Positions 37,445 through 45,704 of a stretch of DNA of 64,000 bases are shown piece after piece (position 1 is the stretch's first letter; each line of letters begins with the position of its first letter). Source of the stretch: Caldalkalibacillus salinus (lineage in GTDB: Bacteria; Bacillota; Bacilli; Caldalkalibacillales; JCM-10596). Made by a program: the position numbers and the translations under genes. Where the stretch lies: the NCBI RefSeq assembly GCF_016745835.1, contig NZ_JAERVL010000033.1:1-64000 (forward strand), written 5' to 3'. The notes beneath the pieces were generated by a model. That model was not told the DNA's origin. It saw only the letters and a program-made list of their open reading frames with translations, and searched no databases.

Positions 37445-38530
37445 ATGTCTATCATACACGTGGTTGGTCTAGGAGCTGGAGACTTGAAACAGTTACCGCT
37501 AGGTAGCTACGATGTGTTGAAAGAAAGTCAATTGATCTATCTCCGGACAAAGGAACATCCTGTTGTTCACCAACTGGAACAAGAAGGCTTAACGTATGAA
37601 TCATTTGATGAGATATATGAGCAACAGGATGATTTTGAAGCAGTGTACGAACAGATTGTAACGACGCTGTTGGACAAGGCCAAGGATCTAGAAGTACTCG
37701 TATACGCTGTACCTGGCCATCCTATAGTGGCTGAGAAAACAGTGCAATTACTCTTACAACGCGGACCCTACCACGATTGTCAAATCATCGTTGGGGCGGG
37801 TCAAAGCTTTATTGATCCCTTACTTAGTCGGTTGCGTGTCGACCCTGTGGAGGGGTTCGCACTGTTAGACGCACTAGCCTTCAGCGTGAAAGATATTCAA
37901 CCAGAATGCCATATGATACTGACACAAGTGTATGACGCTATGGTGGCTTCCGAGGTGAAGCTGACGTTAATGGAGATTTTCCCAGATGAATATGAAGTCA
38001 CGATTGCCACAGCCGTAGGGTCGGCACAGGAGGTTGTACAGACGGTGCCATTATACGCATTAGATCGTGTAACGGAAATGAACAACCTCACAGCAGTGTA
38101 TGTACCACCAACAGATGAGGAGCGCATCCTTAACCGCCGCTATGAAAAATCTAGAGACATCTTTCGTACACTAAGAGGACCGGATGGATGCCCTTGGGAC
38201 AAGAAACAGACGCACCAAAGTCTGAAAAAGTACATGCTTGAAGAAGCCCAAGAGGTGGTAGAGGCGATTGAGGAAGATGATGTCGATCATCTCATAGAAG
38301 AACTGGGTGATGTGCTATTACAAGTGTTCCTACATGCACAGATTGGGGAGGACGAGGGGTTATTCACCATGGAAGACGTGATACAGTCATTGAACGACAA
38401 GATGATTCGACGTCATCCTCATGTGTTTGGAGATTCCTCCGTGGATCAGGTGCAGGACGTGATCGATCAATGGGAAAATATCAAGGTACAAGAAAAACAA
38501 AAAAACGGGAGCACTGAGGAAAAAAAATAA
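37445..38530 (+). CDS. yabN: YabN: tetrapyrrole methylase-like plus single MazG domain
   Basis: Residues 1-225 form a tetrapyrrole (SAM-dependent) methylase-fold domain starting IHVVGLGAGDLKQLPLGSY; residues about 232-345 form a MazG nucleotide pyrophosphohydrolase domain with RGPDGCPWDKKQTHQSLKKY and the metal motifs EEAQE and EELGD. B. subtilis YabN is 489 residues with two MazG modules; this protein stops at 361 after the first, ending in a Lys/Glu tail. The stop is followed at once by intergenic DNA and hup, so there is no hidden second half. Likely NTP pyrophosphohydrolase; the methylase-like part has no known substrate. Confidence 0.92.
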   Translation: MSIIHVVGLGAGDLKQLPLGSYDVLKESQLIYLRTKEHPVVHQLEQEGLTYESFDEIYEQQDDFEAVYEQIVTTLLDKAKDLEVLVYAVPGHPIVAEKTVQLLLQRGPYHDCQIIVGAGQSFIDPLLSRLRVDPVEGFALLDALAFSVKDIQPECHMILTQVYDAMVASEVKLTLMEIFPDEYEVTIATAVGSAQEVVQTVPLYALDRVTEMNNLTAVYVPPTDEERILNRRYEKSRDIFRTLRGPDGCPWDKKQTHQSLKKYMLEEAQEVVEAIEEDDVDHLIEELGDVLLQVFLHAQIGEDEGLFTMEDVIQSLNDKMIRRHPHVFGDSSVDQVQDVIDQWENIKVQEKQKNGSTEEKK

Positions 38531-38563
38531 TATTTTTTCTTCATAAAGAAGGATTTCCTCAGT
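38513..38563 (+). repeat. Inverted repeat with internal hairpins spanning the yabN stop
   Basis: ACTGAGGAAA (38513-38522) pairs perfectly with TTTCCTCAGT (38554-38563). Inside, AAAAAT/ATTTTT and CTTC/GAAG can each fold, giving a three-way shape. It contains the yabN stop codon and precedes hup. Confidence 0.5.
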
Positions 38564-38607
38564 CAGTCACGAATAAGTTGGGTAGATTGAAAGGGAGGTA
38601 TAGACTT

Positions 38608-38880
38608 ATGAACAAAACTGAGTTAGTGTCTAACATTGCTGAAAAAAGCGGTCTAACAAAAAAGGACGTTGAAACTGTCGTGAACGGTTTATTAGATGAA
38701 ATTACGGGCGCACTTTCTTCCGGTGATAAAGTGCAGTTTGTTGGGTTCGGTACGTTTGAAACTCGCAAACGCGCAAGCCGCTCTGGACGTAACCCACAAA
38801 CGGGTAAAGAGATCCAAATTCCAGAGACGACTGTTCCAGCATTCAAAGCTGGTAACAAGCTTAAAGAAGCTGTAAAATAA
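38608..38880 (+). CDS. hup: Nucleoid protein HU
   Basis: A 90-residue HU/HBsu DNA-bending protein. MNKTELVSNIAEKSGLTKKDVETVV begins at the ATG at 38608 (GGGAGG about ten bases upstream); the DNA-wrapping arm has GRNPQTGKEIQIPETTVPAFKAGNKLKEAV. The frame is open ten codons further upstream without homology. In B. subtilis the HU gene lies elsewhere; here it sits between yabN and rqcP and its TAA overlaps the rqcP ATG by one base (TAATG), suggesting translational coupling. Confidence 0.96.
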   Translation: MNKTELVSNIAEKSGLTKKDVETVVNGLLDEITGALSSGDKVQFVGFGTFETRKRASRSGRNPQTGKEIQIPETTVPAFKAGNKLKEAVK

Positions 38881-39146
38881 TGCGCTTAGATAAGTTTCTA
38901 AAGGTGTCTAGACTGATTAAACGCCGTACATTGGCCAAAGAAGTATGTGAAAAAGGCCGAGTATGGATTAACGGGAATCAAGCTAAAGCGAGTAGTACGG
39001 TCCAGGTAGGGGACACGTTACAGATTCGTTTTGGACACAAACTTGTTTCTGTTCAGGTCGACAACCTTAGAGAAACGAGTAAAAAGGATGAAGCGGGATC
39101 CATGTATACCCTAAAGTCGGAAGAACCGCTGGATTCGGAGAAATGA
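38880..39146 (+). CDS. rqcP: RqcP (YabO), ribosome quality control S4 protein
   Basis: RqcP works with RqcH on stalled 50S subunits to add alanine tails. The S4 RNA-binding domain MRLDKFLKVSRLIKRRTLAKEVCEKGRVWINGNQAKASS fills residues 1-40 and most of the 88-residue protein follows the B. subtilis sequence. Its ATG shares a base with the hup stop. A terminator follows, which separates it from yabP. Confidence 0.96.
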   Translation: MRLDKFLKVSRLIKRRTLAKEVCEKGRVWINGNQAKASSTVQVGDTLQIRFGHKLVSVQVDNLRETSKKDEAGSMYTLKSEEPLDSEK

Positions 39147-39158
39147 GTCCTTAATGAC

Positions 39159-39204
39159 CTCTTAAGTGGGCAAAGTTGCCTTGCCATACTTAAGAGGTTT
39201 TTTA
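39159..39204 (+). terminator. Terminator after rqcP
   Basis: CCTCTTAAGT (39159-39168) pairs with ACTTAAGAGG (39189-39198), with an inner GGCAA/TTGCC, then six Ts. Confidence 0.9.
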
Positions 39205-39276
39205 ATGCTTTTACACCAAATTTAGTTCTAAACCCCTATCCTGTCCCATAATTTATACTAGAAGGAGGGGACAGGT

Positions 39277-39573
39277 ATGGACCATAATCGGTACGGCCAT
39301 ATAGAAAGTAATAGTCATGAGATAAAGATGAATAATAGGAAGTCTATGGACATCTCAGGTGTCATCAATGTTGAAAGTTTTGACAACGAAGAATTCTTAC
39401 TCGAAACGGAGTGCGGATTTCTAGCGATACGTGGTCAGAACCTGCACATGAAAAACTTAAACGTTGAGAATGGGCTGGTATCTATAGAAGGCACGATCGC
39501 GGATATGGCTTACGTCGATCACACTTCAAGCGGGGATAAAGCTAAAGGCCTCTTTAGCAAGTTATTTAAATGA
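39277..39573 (+). CDS. yabP: Sporulation protein YabP
   Basis: A 98-residue YabP/YqfC family protein, needed for spore formation in B. subtilis and made in the mother cell under sigma-E. The beta-rich pattern MDISGVINVESFDNEEFLLETECGFLAIRGQNLHMKNLNVENGLVSIEGTI is the family core. GAAGGAGGGG precedes the ATG. I could not find a convincing sigma-E promoter. It overlaps yabQ by four bases. Confidence 0.94.
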   Translation: MDHNRYGHIESNSHEIKMNNRKSMDISGVINVESFDNEEFLLETECGFLAIRGQNLHMKNLNVENGLVSIEGTIADMAYVDHTSSGDKAKGLFSKLFK

Positions 39574-40208
39574 GTTTAACGATACAAGCTCTGACCATGC
39601 TTCATATGGTTGGGGCTGGTCTTTATCTCGGTGCCTCCCACGATACGTATGCCCGTTTAAGACTGAAAAAAAACCAATGGCTCACTTTTGTTCAAGACTT
39701 TCTATTCTGGCTGCTGAACGGGCTCTTTATCTTTTTGTGGCTTCAGTGGGTGAACGAAGGGGTCGTGAGAGTTTACATCTTTTTATCTCTCCTCTGTGGT
39801 TACGCCATGTATCGAGCTTTATTTCAAAACTTGTACAGACGTACCCTAGATACGATTATCCGCATCGTCGCCTGGTCTTATCATACCGTGATTAAAGTGA
39901 CGGACATATTACTGATAAAACCCATGGTTTATCTATATAAAATGATTATTGCGCTCATCGTTATGGTCATGACCTTACTTTTACGTATCGGTCAGTTTGG
40001 GTTACGTTTTTTAGGCGTGTTATGGCGTCCTTTGGGGCGTTTGATAAGCAGACTGAGGAACGCCATCGCAACGAGGTTTAAACGGTGGCTCGCTCATAAA
40101 ATAAAGAAAAAAGAAGTAAAAAAGGGACCTCATACACAACAGCAAAATAAAAAAGAAGGTTTTTTTATAAGGATGTTGAATAGGTTGTTAAACAAATTCC
40201 AGAAGTAA
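39570..40208 (+). CDS. yabQ: Spore cortex protein YabQ
   Basis: A membrane protein required for spore cortex formation, localised to the membranes around the forespore in B. subtilis. The 212 residues contain four to five hydrophobic segments (about 5-22, 38-60, 65-82, 110-140) and a strongly basic C-terminal third. It is coupled to yabP (ATGA overlap) and followed by divIC after 12 bases. Confidence 0.92.
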   Translation: MSLTIQALTMLHMVGAGLYLGASHDTYARLRLKKNQWLTFVQDFLFWLLNGLFIFLWLQWVNEGVVRVYIFLSLLCGYAMYRALFQNLYRRTLDTIIRIVAWSYHTVIKVTDILLIKPMVYLYKMIIALIVMVMTLLLRIGQFGLRFLGVLWRPLGRLISRLRNAIATRFKRWLAHKIKKKEVKKGPHTQQQNKKEGFFIRMLNRLLNKFQK

Positions 40209-40220
40209 GGATGATCCAAG

Positions 40221-40586
40221 ATGCAACCTTTTCAACACCCGCCTTTACAACATACTCAGAGAGCGCAACAACAAGTTCGAGAAGGACTCGCAGAAGAGGA
40301 GCGCCAAGCAAGAAAACGTAAAAAGCGCTTTAAAATACTTGGTGTCGGTTTAGTTGTATTTATGATTTGGGCAGGTACAAAATGGACGGCACAGACAGAA
40401 GAGATCGTCAAACGGCAGGAAGAGCTTGAAATGGTTCAAGCACAGGTGGACCAAGCGGAAGAAGAACAGATGGAGCTTGTGTACCAGGTGCGCAGATTGC
40501 ATGACAAAGACTATATTGCTGAGATTGCACGTAGCCAACTTTTCCTTTCACGACCAGGAGAAATGATATTTGTACCCGGGGAGTAA
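40221..40586 (+). CDS. divIC: Cell division protein DivIC (FtsB-like)
   Basis: A bitopic septum protein forming a complex with FtsL and DivIB. The 121-residue protein has a basic cytoplasmic part rich in Gln and Arg (1-37), one membrane helix (about 38-54, ILGVGLVVFMIWAGTKW), an extracellular coiled coil (55-95) and the end YIAEIARSQLFLSRPGEMIFVPGE typical of the family. Confidence 0.93.
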   Translation: MQPFQHPPLQHTQRAQQQVREGLAEEERQARKRKKRFKILGVGLVVFMIWAGTKWTAQTEEIVKRQEELEMVQAQVDQAEEEQMELVYQVRRLHDKDYIAEIARSQLFLSRPGEMIFVPGE

Positions 40587-40605
40587 AAACTGGAAGTGGA
40601 TTTCG

Positions 40606-40635
40606 TTGCACACCATGACAAACTTCGGGTATAAT
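40606..40635 (+). promoter_or_regulatory. yabR promoter
   Basis: TTGCAC (40606-40611), 18-base spacer, perfect TATAAT (40630-40635). Confidence 0.72.
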
Positions 40636-40688
40636 CTGAAGTAGAGAGGTTTATTTTTATTTAGTTTTTAAGGAGGATCATTTCGTAA

Positions 40689-41120
40689 ATGTCAATCGAA
40701 GTAGGCAGCAAGTTAGAAGGAAAGGTTACAGGGATTACTCACTTTGGTGCATTCGTTGAGCTGCCCGAAGGAGTTACAGGTCTTGTCCACATCAGTGAAA
40801 TTGCAGATAACTATGTGAAGGATGTCAACGAATTTTTAAAGATCAACGATAAGGTCACAGTGAAAGTGATCAACGTTGAAAAAGATGGTAAGATTGGACT
40901 ATCTATCAGAAAGGCACAAGATCGCCCTGCGCGTGAAAACAAGCCTTCCAAGTCTGCGAAGCCTCACCATTCCGGTGACTCTGACCGTCCACGTTCTCGT
41001 CGTCGTTCAGCGAGTTTTGAGGACCTCATGAACCGATTTCAAAAAGATAGCGAAGATCGCTTGACGACATTAAAAAAACAGGATTCCAAACGAGGAGGTC
41101 GAGGTGGCCGTCGAAGCTAA
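40689..41120 (+). CDS. yabR: S1 RNA-binding domain protein YabR
   Basis: Residues 1-75 form one S1 domain (GSKLEGKVTGITHFGAFVELPEGVTGLVHISEIAD), followed by a basic, disordered Arg/Ser/Lys tail ending GGRGGRRS. With 143 residues it matches the general stress protein 13/polynucleotide phosphorylase-like S1 family. AGGAGG lies about 13 bases before the ATG, a long spacing. The function is unknown, probably ribosome or RNA binding. Confidence 0.93.
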   Translation: MSIEVGSKLEGKVTGITHFGAFVELPEGVTGLVHISEIADNYVKDVNEFLKINDKVTVKVINVEKDGKIGLSIRKAQDRPARENKPSKSAKPHHSGDSDRPRSRRRSASFEDLMNRFQKDSEDRLTTLKKQDSKRGGRGGRRS

Positions 41121-41187
41121 TTGCCATTTATATCATGTCAATGACATAAAACACAAAGCATGAAATGTTTAAATATAGATCTATAAG

Positions 41188-41216
41188 AAGGCACTGAAAC
41201 TTTCAGTGTCTTTTTT
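41188..41216 (+). terminator. Terminator after yabR
   Basis: GCACTGAA / TTCAGTGT around a three-base loop, followed by six Ts. Confidence 0.85.
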
Positions 41217-41296
41217 ATATATCGTGACAAGTTCCCCCACTAACGAAGACTAATAGTGCAAATGCAGCACTGATTTTAGCTGAACAATTGGAATTA

Positions 41297-41362
41297 TGTC
41301 GCACACTTTTTTGTGAGGTGCTGCTTATTTTGACAAATTCTTAGGAGCCTCCTCGTTATAAT
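41297..41362 (+). promoter_or_regulatory. Spo0A-type spoIIE promoter with 21-base spacer
   Basis: Perfect TTGACA (41330-41335) and TATAAT (41357-41362) are separated by 21 bases, the unusual spacing of Spo0A-activated sigma-A promoters such as spoIIE and spoIIG. A Spo0A-like box TTTGTCAAA (minus strand) covers the -35, and TGTCGCA (41297-41303) lies 27 bases before it. The spacer centre holds a palindrome AGGAGCCTCCT (41343-41353). Confidence 0.78.
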
Positions 41363-41398
41363 GGTACCACCAAAACGAAGAAACCAGGTGGTGTTCAT

Positions 41399-43867
41399 AT
41401 GTTTCGGAAAGTTGAAGAACGAGTCATCCATCCATTCTTTGAACGAACCTTCAAACATGAAGCTATAACCAGGTGGGTTCAGAATAGCATTGATACAATC
41501 GTTCATCGTTGGGGACTATTATTGGTTTTGTTAGGGTTTTTGCTTGGAAGAGCGGTGATTGTTGGGGAATTGGCTCCTTTTGTCATACCGTTTATGGCCG
41601 TTTTGTACCACGTCCGAAAAGACCGCATGATGTTGGTCGGTTTTGCCGCTCTCTCCGGCGCCATGAGTCATGAATTAGGAACACCGTACACATTATTGAC
41701 CGGTATACTACTTTTCCTCCTTGTACAACGTCTATTAGAGGTATGGGGGAAGGGAGAACTGACCTATACCCCATTTGCCGTGTTTAGTGTCGTTTGGTTG
41801 TCTAATATCGGAGCGGCACTGTTAACAGAGTGGACAGGCTATAGGCTGTTTATGGGGACGATTGAAGCCGGTCTAGCACTGGTGCTCACGCTCATCTTTG
41901 TGCAAAGCATCCCACTCATGACAACGAATAAACGAACGCAACCGTTGAAGAATGAAGAGATCGTTTGTGTGGTCATACTACTAGCATCAGTCATGACGGG
42001 CACAGTAGGCTGGATGATGTTTGGACTATCACTTGAACACATTTTGTCACGGTACGCCGTGTTGGTTTTCGCCATGGCCGCAGGAGGTGCCATCGGTGCT
42101 ACCGTTGGTGTTGTCACGGGTATTATTTTAAGTCTTGCTAATACTGAAGCGTTACTGCAAATGAGCTTACTCGCTTTTAGCGGTCTGTTAGGTGGTTTAT
42201 TAAAAGACGGTAAAAAGATCGGTGTGGCCATCGGTTTACTCGTGGGAACATTATTAATTGGCCTCTATACTGGAGAAGGTGTGTTGCTCAGTACCGTACA
42301 CGAATCTCTGTTTGCCATCGCGCTTTTCTTCCTGACACCCAAGTCCGTATTTCAAAGACTATCGACCTATATACCCGGCACGGTTGAATATAGTAACGTA
42401 CAACAAGATTATGCAAGAAGAATCAGAGATATTACTGCTGTTAAGGTGAATCAATTCTCACAAGTCTTCGGTCAGCTTGCGCACAGCTTTACAGCTAACC
42501 CGCAGGTGGTAGAAGAGGATCAGGAACGAACAGTCGATCTATTTCTTAGTAAGATAACGGAGAAAACGTGTCAGTCGTGTTTTAAAAAGGAGCAATGCTG
42601 GGAGCGTAAATTTGACGAGACGTACGGTTATATGAAGGAAATGTATGAAAACATGTATAGCTTTGGAGAAGTGAAACAACCCCTCAAGGTTAACTTTAGC
42701 AAGCATTGTATCAAGTCCGATAAAGTGGCAAGCGCCATGGAAGATGAATTTGAACAGTTCCGCTCACAGCTTTTATACAAACAAAAAATGGCAGAGAGTC
42801 GTAGAATTGTAGCTGACCAATTGTCAGGGGTCTCTCAGGTCATGACAGATTTTGCCCGTGAGATTCAGAAAGAAGGGGAAAGTCACCAAGTGCAGGAACA
42901 ACAGATTTTAGATGCCTTTGACGACCTTGGGCTATCCGTACGTTATGTTGATATCCTCTCCCTAGAAGAAGGCAATGTCTTAATTGAAATCAGTCAGCCT
43001 CAATGTGACGGACGGGATGAATGTGCCAAAATCGTTGCACCATTACTATCTGAAATTGTGGGAGAAACGATCACAGTGGCTAAAAAGGAATGTGCATTCT
43101 TTAATGATGGCTACTGTAAAATGACTTTGGAATCGGCCAAATCTTTTCGGGTAGAAACAGGGATCGCCAGTGCGGCCAAAGGAGGAGGTTATGTGTCCGG
43201 AGATAACCTGAATACCATGGAAGTGGGTAATGGTAAGTATGCGCTCGCGATATCGGACGGTATGGGCAATGGAGAAAGAGCGCACCAAGAAAGCTTAGAA
43301 ACACTGTCCTTACTACAACAAATACTACAATCAGGTATTGAAGAAACGGTAGCCATCAAATCGATCAACTCCGTGCTGTCCTTACGTTCATCAGATGAAA
43401 TATTCTCGACGTTAGATTTAGCGATGATTGACTTACAAAACGCTAAAACAAAATTTCTGAAAATAGGGTCTACTCCGAGCTTTGTAAAAAGAGGAGACCA
43501 GGTGTTAACCGTGTCCGCCCACAATCTACCAATGGGGATTTTGCAGGATATCGATGTGGATGTGGTCAGTGAGCAGCTAAAAGCTGAGGATCTCCTAATC
43601 ATGGTGACGGATGGTATTTATGATGCCCCCAGAACGATAGAAAATAAAGAAGTGTGGATGAAGCGTTTGATATCTGAAATAGAAACGACAGACCCACAAG
43701 CTGTAGCAGATTTATTACTAGAAAAAGTGGTCAGGTTACACCACGGTCACATCATAGATGATATGACGGTCGTTGTGGCGAAAGTGGAGCGAAACCTACC
43801 AGAATGGTCTTCCATTTCACCGATCGGTATTCCAAGGCTTAAAACTAACCATAATCGTATATCTTAA
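41399..43867 (+). CDS. spoIIE: Stage II sporulation protein E (SpoIIE phosphatase)
   Basis: Dephosphorylates SpoIIAA to activate sigma-F and binds FtsZ at the polar septum. The 822-residue protein has a cytoplasmic N-terminal segment, about ten membrane helices (roughly 38-320), a central FtsZ-interaction region (about 330-580, with the cysteines CQSCFKKEQCWERKF) and a PP2C-type phosphatase (from about 590): AISDGMGNGERAHQES, LMVTDGIYDAP and DDMTVVVAKV hold the metal aspartates. The promoter is the Spo0A type. B. subtilis SpoIIE is 827 residues. Confidence 0.97.
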   Translation: MFRKVEERVIHPFFERTFKHEAITRWVQNSIDTIVHRWGLLLVLLGFLLGRAVIVGELAPFVIPFMAVLYHVRKDRMMLVGFAALSGAMSHELGTPYTLLTGILLFLLVQRLLEVWGKGELTYTPFAVFSVVWLSNIGAALLTEWTGYRLFMGTIEAGLALVLTLIFVQSIPLMTTNKRTQPLKNEEIVCVVILLASVMTGTVGWMMFGLSLEHILSRYAVLVFAMAAGGAIGATVGVVTGIILSLANTEALLQMSLLAFSGLLGGLLKDGKKIGVAIGLLVGTLLIGLYTGEGVLLSTVHESLFAIALFFLTPKSVFQRLSTYIPGTVEYSNVQQDYARRIRDITAVKVNQFSQVFGQLAHSFTANPQVVEEDQERTVDLFLSKITEKTCQSCFKKEQCWERKFDETYGYMKEMYENMYSFGEVKQPLKVNFSKHCIKSDKVASAMEDEFEQFRSQLLYKQKMAESRRIVADQLSGVSQVMTDFAREIQKEGESHQVQEQQILDAFDDLGLSVRYVDILSLEEGNVLIEISQPQCDGRDECAKIVAPLLSEIVGETITVAKKECAFFNDGYCKMTLESAKSFRVETGIASAAKGGGYVSGDNLNTMEVGNGKYALAISDGMGNGERAHQESLETLSLLQQILQSGIEETVAIKSINSVLSLRSSDEIFSTLDLAMIDLQNAKTKFLKIGSTPSFVKRGDQVLTVSAHNLPMGILQDIDVDVVSEQLKAEDLLIMVTDGIYDAPRTIENKEVWMKRLISEIETTDPQAVADLLLEKVVRLHHGHIIDDMTVVVAKVERNLPEWSSISPIGIPRLKTNHNRIS

Positions 43868-43916
43868 TAGCCGCGATGGTCATCCATGTATGGGGAAGGC
43901 CAAACTAGTATGAAAT

Positions 43917-43961
43917 CCTCCTCACTGGTCAACACTGCTACTAGATTGTGAGACCAGGAGG
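43917..43961 (+). promoter_or_regulatory. Hairpin covering the yabS ribosome binding site
   Basis: CCTCCT (43917-43922) is a perfect complement of the yabS AGGAGG (43956-43961), and GGTC (43927-43930) of GACC (43952-43955). An alternative pair CTCAC/GTGAG (43921-43925 with 43948-43952) would exclude it. Confidence 0.45.
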
Positions 43962-43968
43962 GTGTTCA

Positions 43969-44700
43969 ATGAATAAAGGAAAACTGAAGCAGATTTTACT
44001 GTTAACGGACGGATGCTCTAACGTTGGCAGTGATCCCGTGGCGGTGGCAAACATGGCAGCTGAGTACGGTATTACAGTTAATGTGATCGGCATTGTGGAT
44101 GATGATAGTTTTGGTGAACAAGGGATACAAGAAATCAAAGAAATTGCATTAGCGGGTAAAGGTGTACACCAGATGGCACATAGCAAGCATTTACCACGGA
44201 CTGTACAGATGGTGACGAGAAAAGCGATGACACAAACGATTCATCAAGTAGTGAATAAAGAACTACAGCACATCCTAGGACAAGAAGATGTCCAATCTTT
44301 ACCGCCTCAGAAGAGAGGGCAGGTCGTCGAAGTTGTTGAAGACCTAGGTGAGACGATGGCCGTCGATGTGCTCGTACTCGTAGATGTGAGTGCCTCAATG
44401 GCGCACAAGCTACCAGCTGTTAAGCAGTCTTTACGAGATTTGAGCTTGTCGATGCAAGCGAGAGTTGGAGATCATCGTTTCTCACTGTGGACCTACCCGT
44501 GTACTGGCAAGCAACCGAATGCGTATAAGCATATGGACTGGTCAGATGATTTTCACAGCATCGAAAAGACATTGGCGCGTATATCACCACAGGGAACGAC
44601 CCCTACTGGACCAGCTCTGGAGGAAGCGATTCGCTATTTCACGGGCAAAGACATAGGTGGAAGCGAGGAAGAAGGGGTTTTCCGTGACTACGTCTATTAA
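43969..44700 (+). CDS. yabS: VWA-domain protein YabS
   Basis: A von Willebrand factor A-like protein of unknown function, 243 residues from the ATG at 43969 (AGGAGGG seven bases upstream). The N-terminal half begins with QILLLTDGCSNVG, resembling the later part of a VWA domain, and the C-terminal half carries the MIDAS motif DVSASM near residue 143 (VLVLVDVSASM) and GTTPTGPALEEAI. It precedes a Ser/Thr kinase gene with a 17-base overlap; this yabS-yabT pair follows spoIIE in Bacillus. Confidence 0.9.
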   Translation: MNKGKLKQILLLTDGCSNVGSDPVAVANMAAEYGITVNVIGIVDDDSFGEQGIQEIKEIALAGKGVHQMAHSKHLPRTVQMVTRKAMTQTIHQVVNKELQHILGQEDVQSLPPQKRGQVVEVVEDLGETMAVDVLVLVDVSASMAHKLPAVKQSLRDLSLSMQARVGDHRFSLWTYPCTGKQPNAYKHMDWSDDFHSIEKTLARISPQGTTPTGPALEEAIRYFTGKDIGGSEEEGVFRDYVY

Positions 44701-45640
44701 ACAAGTAAAACCAACCCTGATCCGTGGCAAATGGACGGGACATGAGTACCATGTCCAACGAGAGCTGGGGGAGGGGGCCACTGGGACTGTATATTTAGTG
44801 ACTCATCAAGGTAGACAGCTCGCCCTTAAAGTAGGAGATGATGCCTATGCCATGATGTCTGAAGTGAACGTACTTAAGCAGTTTCAGAAGGCTCGAGGAG
44901 GTATCCTTGGGCCTTCATTAGTGGATGTTGATGATTGGATAGATGACGGGCATGTTCGCCCCTTCTATACGATGAATGTCATAGCAGGTTCGGAGTTACA
45001 AACCTTTATTCGTCGTCGTGGCCGGATTTGGGTCCCAGTGTTAATGGTACAATTACTAGGTTTTTTGGAAGAATTGCACCAAAGCGGCTGGGTTTTTGGG
45101 GATCTCAAGCCTGATAATCTCAGAGTGACGAACGAGCCCCCGCGTATGGCCTGGTTCGACCCAGGGGGTATGACTAAAATGGGGCGATCTATAAAAGAGT
45201 ATACAGAATGGTATGATCGGGGTTTCTGGGGCATGGGAAGTAGAAGAGCAGAACCCCGTTACGACTTGTTTAGTGTGGCCATGATATGCCTTCAATTATA
45301 CGGCCTGACGCATATCCAACGGTCAGACCAAACGAAGGCTACATTGAAAAGCCAGATCATGTCACATTCCGCCTTGCACCCTTATCAATCAGTTGTTTGG
45401 CAAGCGATGAACGGGGACTTTCAGTCAGCGAAACAGATGAAACAAGCCTTAGTGCAAGCGTGGCAGAAAAAACCTACGGACAAGCGTCATCATAACACTA
45501 TGAAGGATAACGCTTCCGCTACTGACCCCAAACATCAAAAACATAATGGATTCGTCAATAAGCTTTTATCTTTTTTATTGTTTTCCTCTTTCTTGATCTT
45601 CCTACTTGCTCTATACTTAGTTTCACAGGTATTTATCTAG
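44684..45640 (+). CDS. yabT: Membrane-anchored Ser/Thr protein kinase YabT
   Basis: A Hanks-type kinase that in B. subtilis acts in early sporulation and is activated by DNA. The GTG at 44684 (GAAGGGG upstream) gives 318 residues. Glycine loop GEGATGTVYLV at about 29-39, Lys in LALKVG near 50, catalytic GDLKPDN near 142-148. The usual HRD is FGD and DFG is DPG, variants also typical of YabT. A basic linker leads to one C-terminal membrane helix (about 290-315) with no outside sensor domain. It overlaps yabS. Confidence 0.92.
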   Translation: MTTSIKQVKPTLIRGKWTGHEYHVQRELGEGATGTVYLVTHQGRQLALKVGDDAYAMMSEVNVLKQFQKARGGILGPSLVDVDDWIDDGHVRPFYTMNVIAGSELQTFIRRRGRIWVPVLMVQLLGFLEELHQSGWVFGDLKPDNLRVTNEPPRMAWFDPGGMTKMGRSIKEYTEWYDRGFWGMGSRRAEPRYDLFSVAMICLQLYGLTHIQRSDQTKATLKSQIMSHSALHPYQSVVWQAMNGDFQSAKQMKQALVQAWQKKPTDKRHHNTMKDNASATDPKHQKHNGFVNKLLSFLLFSSFLIFLLALYLVSQVFI

Positions 45641-45704
45641 ATTAAAATTGTACTCAATCTCCCTGGGTCAATGGTTTGTGGATGGGAAAGGACGGACAGA
45701 TAGT

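Noticed and set aside
38470-38607. Frameshift explanation for the short YabN
   Set aside because: No reading frame after the stop resembles a second MazG module, and hup follows within 80 bases.
39205-39276. Sigma-E promoter before yabP
   Set aside because: CATAATTT at 39247 resembles a -10, but no -35 fits at 14 bases upstream.
41121-41398. tRNA genes expected between yabR and spoIIE
   Set aside because: B. subtilis carries tRNA genes here; I looked for CCA-ended cloverleaf patterns and the GGTTCGAATC arm and found none.
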